Assembly (NCBI GenBank): GCA_018400335.1
Contig: JAGYMT010000032.1
Span: 1-10,511, forward strand
Length of the DNA: 10,511 nt
DNA from: Kiritimatiellia bacterium
GTDB taxonomy: Bacteria; Verrucomicrobiota; Kiritimatiellia; JAAZAB01
Direction of reading: 5' to 3'
This document shows, piece after piece, positions 7,018-10,511 of this stretch. The translations under genes and the position numbers were made by a program. Below the pieces are notes generated by a model. The model did no database searches. It had not been told where the DNA came from and was given only the letters and a program-made list of their open reading frames with translations. The stretch's first letter is position 1. Every line of letters starts with the position of its first letter.

Positions 7018-7782
7018 ATGATGAGATCAGAGTTGGACCATGAAGACATTAGGGTGTACCATGCGGCAATCGGGTTTGTGGCGTGGCTGGAAGAAGTGGC
7101 GCCGGTCATTACAAGCAAGAAGTCGGCTTGTGACCACCTGGCCAGAGCTTCCGCTGGCGTTCCCGTGAACATTGCAGAGGCCAGCGGGAAGCGCTCGATG
7201 AACGAGCGCCGTCAGTTCATTGACACCGCCTGCGGATCTTCGCTGGAATGTGCAGCTTGTCTCGACGTGCTGTGTATCCTCAAGTGCTTGCAGGCATCGA
7301 CGGTTCATGAGGGCAAAGGCCATCTTTCAAGACTTCTCTCCATGCTGATCGGCTTTCGCAAGTCGACCGGCCGCGAAGTCCGCGAGGAACGCGCGGCATA
7401 CGTAACCGACGGTTCTAAAGGTGCTCGGGTGTGGTTTGACCACGAGAAACTGGACGTCTACCGCAAGGCCCTGGAGTTCGTGGCTTGGTGTGACCGGCTG
7501 CACAATGGCGGTGGCGTGCCCCGTTCAGCGGCGGCGGCACTGGACAAGGCATCAACGGGGGTGGTTCTGAATATCGCCGAAGGCAACGGCAAGTTCTCCA
7601 TGAAGGATCGTTGTCGCTTCATAGGCCACGCACGAACTGCTGCACTGCAGGCGGCTGCAACCCTTGATGTTCTCGCGGTGCGTCAGGTGAAATGCAAGCA
7701 GGATGTCACCGAAGGCAAGAACGGGCTCGCGGATATCGTGCGTATGCTCGTGGCATGGGAACGAAACCTGAAGGAAAGATAG
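7018..7782 (+). CDS. Tandem S23-type four-helix-bundle protein (two fused copies)
   Basis: The S23 / rRNA intervening-sequence protein family forms small four-helix bundles that assemble into barrels, with a presumed nucleic-acid-binding role; the biochemical function is unknown. From the ATG at 7018 the product is 254 residues with two copies of the domain. Copy one (about 6-118) has LDHEDIRVY, AIGFVAW, and the signature VPVNIAEASGKRSMNERRQFI followed by GSSLECAACLDVL. Copy two (about 140-254) has FDHEKLDVYRKALEFVAW, VVLNIAEGNGKFSMKDRCRFI and ALQAAATLDVL. A typical family member has one copy (about 115-130 residues). A TTG at 6982 would add 12 residues read from the left repeat array (VRVGVRVRD), which is unlikely to be real protein; ATG 7021 is also possible. 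No clear ribosome binding site is visible. The gene is enclosed by inverted repeat arrays and has no functional link to the division genes. Confidence 0.88.
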   Translation: MMRSELDHEDIRVYHAAIGFVAWLEEVAPVITSKKSACDHLARASAGVPVNIAEASGKRSMNERRQFIDTACGSSLECAACLDVLCILKCLQASTVHEGKGHLSRLLSMLIGFRKSTGREVREERAAYVTDGSKGARVWFDHEKLDVYRKALEFVAWCDRLHNGGGVPRSAAAALDKASTGVVLNIAEGNGKFSMKDRCRFIGHARTAALQAAATLDVLAVRQVKCKQDVTEGKNGLADIVRMLVAWERNLKER

Positions 7783-7802
7783 CGGGTCAGGATAGCAAAG
7801 AC

Positions 7803-7901
7803 CGTACTCGTACACCGTACTCGTACACCTACTCGTACACCTACTCGTACACCTACTCGTACACCGTACTCGTACACCTACTCGTACACCTACTCGTACA
7901 C
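7803..7901 (+). repeat. Right tandem repeat array (eight units)
   Basis: Eight contiguous units of two kinds begin 20 bases after the S23-type stop codon. Thirteen-base CGTACTCGTACAC occurs at 7803, 7816 and 7865. Twelve-base CTACTCGTACAC occurs at 7829, 7841, 7853, 7878 and 7890. Copies of each kind are identical, so expansion or homogenisation is recent. Orientation is opposite to the array before the gene. There are no spacers, so it is not a CRISPR array. In a transcript covering the gene, either perfect 26-base match could pair with 6986-7011. Confidence 0.95.
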
Positions 7902-8090
7902 GCGAATCTCCCTTGCATAATCAGGGGCACCGGCTTACATCTTGACCCACAGATTCTGCGGACGAGCTCAAAAAATAGCGATCCCGGATTTCAGGCGCTG
8001 GGGCGTCAGTCCCCGCGATGGCACATGGAGACTTGCGACGTGGTCCCGCGCAAAACGGACAAGAGATAGTCTGACGCAGTTTTGAAAACA
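7902..8090. other. Intergenic stretch between the repeat array and recD2
   Basis: These 189 bases separate the array from the end of the minus-strand helicase gene. They hold the right outer inverted repeat (7945-7962), an A-run at 7970-7975 that reads as a T-run on the minus strand, and a weak GGGG/CCCC stem (8000-8003 with 8011-8014). The A-run and stem are not arranged as an intrinsic terminator for either neighbour. I see no credible gene here; the ORF across it is made of translated repeat and lacks homology. Confidence 0.6.
7945..7962 (-). repeat. Outer inverted repeat, right copy
   Basis: The reverse complement of this stretch, TCCGCAGAATCTGTGGGT, matches the left outer repeat at 6844-6861 in 17 of 18 positions. 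It lies 43 bases beyond the last array unit, whereas the left copy is 124 bases from its array. Confidence 0.7.
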
Positions 8091-8474
8091 TCACTCCGAA
8101 GCCAGCCGCCGCGCCAGCCCGGTTTTACGCTCGACAGTGTGGTTATTGCGTATGCCGATTGCGACCGCCTTTTTTGATCCTATCAGGCACACCAGCTTCC
8201 GTCCGCGTGTCATTGCCGTATACAGGAGGTTGCGTTGCAGCATCCTGTAATGCTGGGTCGCGAGAAGGATCACCACGGCGGGGTGCTCGTGGCCCTGCGC
8301 CTTATGGATGGAGCACGCGTAGGCCAGGCTGAGCTCGTCCAGTTCGGAGACGCCGTACTCGACCTTTCGTCCTTCAAAATCAACTTTCAGGCCTTGGGCG
8401 TCGGGCTCGATCTCGCAGATCATGCCAATATCACCGTTGAAGACGTCCTTGTCGTAATTGTTGCGAAGCTGCAT
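8091..8474 (-). pseudogene. recD2: RecD2 helicase, C-terminal fragment separated by a frame break
   Basis: This is the last part of a RecD2-type helicase, displaced by one frame from the main ORF. From ATG 8474 it reads RNNYDKDVFNGDIG, the usual RecD2 sequence after the third core region. Motif V follows as LAYACSIHKAQGHE (about residues 49-62) and motif VI as LYTAMTRGRKLV (about 83-94), then a normal C-terminus. Homology continues upstream of the ATG to about 8552 (RGNEIRGGKDIRIGDW, then YRAGDRVMQ), so the ATG is not a natural start. On its own the fragment has no ATP-binding P-loop and cannot be a helicase. Taken with the following minus-strand ORF it makes a near full-length protein, so the break is either a recent mutation or a sequence error. 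Confidence 0.85.
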
Positions 8475-10315
8475 AACCCTGTCGCCGGCGCGGTAAACCT
8501 CGACCCAGTCGCCGATGCGGATATCCTTGCCACCCCGGATCTCGTTGCCCCTGGAATCGCGTTCAGGTTTTCCGCGCCGAGCTGGAATCTGCGCATCGGG
8601 GTCAGGAGTTGCACGTCCGTCCTCGGATCGAGTCCGAACCGGAGAGGTATGCGTTTCGTGATGATCTCGACGGCGCGTTCGATCACTTTTTCGGGCTCAT
8701 CTTCTTCGACGAAATAAAAGTCTGACAACCGGTTGTTATTCGGGAGTTCGAAGAAGCGTCCGGTGTTGACAAGGTGCGCGTTGTGGACGATCCAGCTTCG
8801 CTCCTGTTGACGGAAAACGGTGCTGAGTTTCACGTAGGGAATTTGTCCGGATCCCAGCATGTCGCGCAGCACGTTGCCGGGTCCTACGCTCGGAAGCTGG
8901 TCGGCGTCGCCCACAATAATCAGCCGGGCGCGGTCGGGAAGGGCGCGGAGGAAGGCGTTCATCAGCGGGAGGTCAATCATGGAGACCTCGTCCAGTATGA
9001 ACACGTCGCCGTCGAGCGGGTGGCCGGAATCGTAGGTGAACTTGCCGGCGGCGGGAACGAACTTGAGCAGGCGGTGAAGAGTGGAAGCCTGCCGGCGGGT
9101 GGCCTCCTCCATCCTTTTCGCGGCGCGTCCCGTGGGAGCGGCCATGCAGATGGCGGCCTTCTTCACGGCAAAGATATCCACCAGGGCGCGGATGATGGTG
9201 GTCTTTCCAACGCCGGGTCCGCCCGTGATGATGGACACCTTTCGCGAGAAGGCCATCTTGAGAGCCTCAGCCTGCGAAGGCGCGAAGTCCAGTTTCATGC
9301 GGCGGGCGGCCCATGCGATGGCGCTGTCAAAGTCCACGTCGGCCGCCTCCCGTCCGGCCTGCTGCAGGCGATGTATATTCGAAGCCACGCCGAGCTCAGC
9401 GCGGTGGAGGGACGCGAGGTAGATGCAGTCGTCCTCCTGAACGAGCGCGTTGCCGGCCAGCTCCAATTCGAGAGCCTCTTCGAGGATGCCGCGGTCTATT
9501 GTCAGCAACTGTTCGGCGAATGAGAGCAGATCGTCCCGGGTGTTGTAGCAGTGTCCCTCGTTCGAGGATGCCTGGAGGGCGTAGATCACGCCAGCGCGCG
9601 CGCGGACGATTGACTGCTCCGGGATTCCGAGCTTGAGAGCAATCTTATCGGCTGTCTTGAAACCTATGCCCCATATATCCTCCGCCAGCCTGTAGGGGTT
9701 TTCCTTGATCCTGGCGATGGCATTATCGCCGTAGGCGCGATGGATGCGATTGGCCTGGGATGTCGTCACCCCGTAGGTGTGGAGGAAGATCATCACCTCG
9801 CGGACCGCCTTCTGCTCATTCCATGCGTTCTTGATCTGTTCGCGCTTCTTCCTGCCGATACCCTCCACGGATTCGAGCAGCGCCGATTCCCTGTCAATCA
9901 CGCGAAGGGTGGCTGCGCCGAATTTCTTGACGAGTCTTTCCGCGAGCACTTCGCCGACTCCGTTGATGAGTCCGCTCGCGAGGTATTTTCTCATGCCTGC
10001 CGTCGAATTGGGTTCAATGCAGGTTATCCGGTTGGCGTTGAACTGGTAGCCGTGCACCTTGTGCCGGGACCAATGTCCCTCTGCGGACAGCGTCTCGCCG
10101 GGCCACATTGCAGCGCAGGAACCGACCACCACTATGTCTCCCCCGCCCTTGGGCGGCTTGAGAACGCAGACCGTGAAGCCGGTCTCGTCGGAGCGGTAGA
10201 CTATATGGTCAATCACGCCTGAAACCGATTCCGTGCCCGGTCCGTCGGCGCCGGGATTGGGCGGAGGGCGGCCAGGGGATGGGTCGTTTGAATTGATATT
10301 TCCAGTTGTCTTCAC
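8420..10315 (-). CDS. recD2: RecD2-type ATP-dependent DNA helicase, N-terminal and ATPase part, frameshifted
   Basis: RecD2 is a superfamily-1B 5'-3' DNA helicase, the RecBCD-independent relative of RecD, linked to repair and replication-fork maintenance. In this 631-residue ORF, residues ~29-100 are the N-terminal OB-like region (SGVIDHIVYRSDETGFTV) and ~105-240 carry helix-hairpin-helix segments (INGVGEVLAERL, VEGIGRKKREQI, IWGIGFKTADKIA). The motor core has Walker A GGPGVGKTT (365-373), motif Ia APTGRAAKR (393-401), Walker B LDEVSMID (441-448), motif III GDADQLPSVGPG (469-480) and motif IV FRQ (501-503). After LTPMRRFQLGAENLNAI (571-587) the normal sequence stops; residues 588-631 are out-of-frame and unrelated. 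The correct frame resumes on the same strand from about 8552. The GTG start at 10315 has a weak GAGG 10 bases upstream and no better alternative. As encoded it lacks motifs V and VI and should be inactive. Confidence 0.9.
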   Translation of the reverse strand: MKTTGNINSNDPSPGRPPPNPGADGPGTESVSGVIDHIVYRSDETGFTVCVLKPPKGGGDIVVVGSCAAMWPGETLSAEGHWSRHKVHGYQFNANRITCIEPNSTAGMRKYLASGLINGVGEVLAERLVKKFGAATLRVIDRESALLESVEGIGRKKREQIKNAWNEQKAVREVMIFLHTYGVTTSQANRIHRAYGDNAIARIKENPYRLAEDIWGIGFKTADKIALKLGIPEQSIVRARAGVIYALQASSNEGHCYNTRDDLLSFAEQLLTIDRGILEEALELELAGNALVQEDDCIYLASLHRAELGVASNIHRLQQAGREAADVDFDSAIAWAARRMKLDFAPSQAEALKMAFSRKVSIITGGPGVGKTTIIRALVDIFAVKKAAICMAAPTGRAAKRMEEATRRQASTLHRLLKFVPAAGKFTYDSGHPLDGDVFILDEVSMIDLPLMNAFLRALPDRARLIIVGDADQLPSVGPGNVLRDMLGSGQIPYVKLSTVFRQQERSWIVHNAHLVNTGRFFELPNNNRLSDFYFVEEDEPEKVIERAVEIITKRIPLRFGLDPRTDVQLLTPMRRFQLGAENLNAIPGATRSGVARISASATGSRFTAPATGLCSFATITTRTSSTVILA

Positions 10316-10511
10316 CCGGTGGCAGCCTCATTAATTCATAAAAAACAGCAAAAACAGTATAACCCCCGTGAATTATTCAGGCTAGTAAGCGCAGTAAAAA
10401 ATCAGAAATTCGCATTATGGCCGATGCCTATGGGAACGGCGCGCTCGTCCTCCACGGGCGGATCCGCCTGTCCCGATCTGAGATCGGGACAGGGTGGCGG
10501 AGAGATCGCGC
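10316..10511. other. Upstream region of recD2 and window edge
   Basis: The first ~90 bases are AT-rich compared with the rest. On the minus strand they contain TATACT (10361-10356), a good -10-like hexamer 40 bases before the GTG start, but no convincing -35 at 16-18 bases, so a recD2 promoter here is only possible. The rest is GC-rich and holds the hairpin at 10467-10493. A plus-strand frame from ATG 10417 stays open to the window edge but runs through the palindrome and has no recognisable protein sequence. Confidence 0.4.
10467..10493. repeat. Perfect palindromic hairpin
   Basis: CCTGTCCCGATCT (10467-10479) is followed by one base and its exact reverse complement (10481-10493), giving a 13-base inverted repeat. 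CCGCC (10464-10468) and GGCGG (10496-10500) could extend the stem with a bulge. No T-run follows on either strand within the window, so an intrinsic terminator is not supported; an interspersed palindromic repeat or a protein-binding site is as likely. Confidence 0.75.

Larger units (their letters stand above)
6844..7962. other. Composite inverted-repeat unit carrying an S23-type gene (possible mobile or domesticated element)
   Basis: This span is bounded by an 18-base inverted repeat with one mismatch (6844-6861 against 7945-7962). Inside that are oppositely oriented arrays of 12/13-base repeats (6986-7010 and 7803-7901), and in the centre is one gene for a tandem four-helix-bundle protein. 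Between the outer repeats and the arrays, the left flank and the reverse complement of the right flank share a gapped pattern (AGATGT, CCGG, GATT, GGGAGA, then the array). The two flanks may therefore descend from one sequence. The left flank has about 80 extra bases. No transposase, recombinase or reverse transcriptase lies inside, and I see no clear target-site duplication. Calling it mobile is inference; the repeats themselves are directly visible. Confidence 0.55.

Noticed and set aside
7683..7877. Minus-strand ORF with Val-Gly-Val-Arg repeats
   Set aside because: It is the reverse reading of the right array and the end of the S23-type gene; the protein repeat is only a consequence of the DNA repeat.
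7803..7901. CRISPR array
   Set aside because: Units are 12-13 bases and contiguous with no spacers, and no cas genes are present.
6844..7962. Diversity-generating retroelement, because S23-type proteins resemble Avd
   Set aside because: There is no reverse transcriptase and no template/variable repeat pair with adenine-biased differences in the window.
7692..8069. Plus-strand ORF (125 codons) running through the repeat array
   Set aside because: Its centre is translated repeat (Tyr/Ser/Thr then Leu/Val/His periodicities) and its start lies out of frame inside the S23-type gene; no homology or ribosome binding site.
6840..8090. 23S rRNA intervening sequence
   Set aside because: No rRNA sequence flanks the gene; the neighbours are protein genes. 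Only the gene family and stem-like ends are similar.

Overview
The window reads as a GC-rich bacterial chromosome segment. It combines a peptidoglycan and division (dcw) gene cluster with a small repeat-bounded accessory element and a broken DNA-repair helicase gene. A MurC-MurB fusion, the order murC/murB-ddl-ftsQ-ftsA-ftsZ, a very divergent FtsZ, and a four-helix-bundle (S23-type) protein embedded in short GTAC-rich repeats together suggest the Verrucomicrobiota / Kiritimatiellota / Lentisphaerota part of the PVC superphylum. That placement is inference from gene content, since no rRNA or other taxonomic marker is present.

Positions 1-6839 hold six tightly packed plus-strand genes: murC (5' end outside the window) fused in frame to murB, then ddl, ftsQ, ftsA, ftsZ and a family-2 glycosyltransferase. 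murB/ddl and ddl/ftsQ overlap, and ftsA/ftsZ are 2 bases apart, so this is almost certainly one operon. MurB and MurC make UDP-MurNAc-L-Ala, Ddl makes D-Ala-D-Ala, and FtsQ/A/Z build the divisome that directs septal wall synthesis. The striking member is FtsZ. It keeps the overall fold pattern and a textbook C-terminal FtsA-binding peptide, but its tubulin/FtsZ GTP-binding signature and catalytic T7 loop are heavily altered.

Positions 6840-8090 hold an accessory unit. One gene encodes two tandem S23-type four-helix bundles. It is flanked by arrays of 12/13-base repeats in opposite orientation (two units before, eight after) that share a perfect 26-base inverted match. Outside these lies a second inverted repeat (17 of 18 bases matching), so a composite unit of about 1.1 kb (6844-7962) can be drawn. 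No transposase or reverse transcriptase is present.

Positions 8091-10315 carry a minus-strand recD2-type helicase gene whose reading frame is broken near position 8553. The N-terminal and ATPase parts are in one frame and the last helicase motifs in another. The right edge (10316-10511) is an AT-rich leader followed by a perfect palindromic hairpin.
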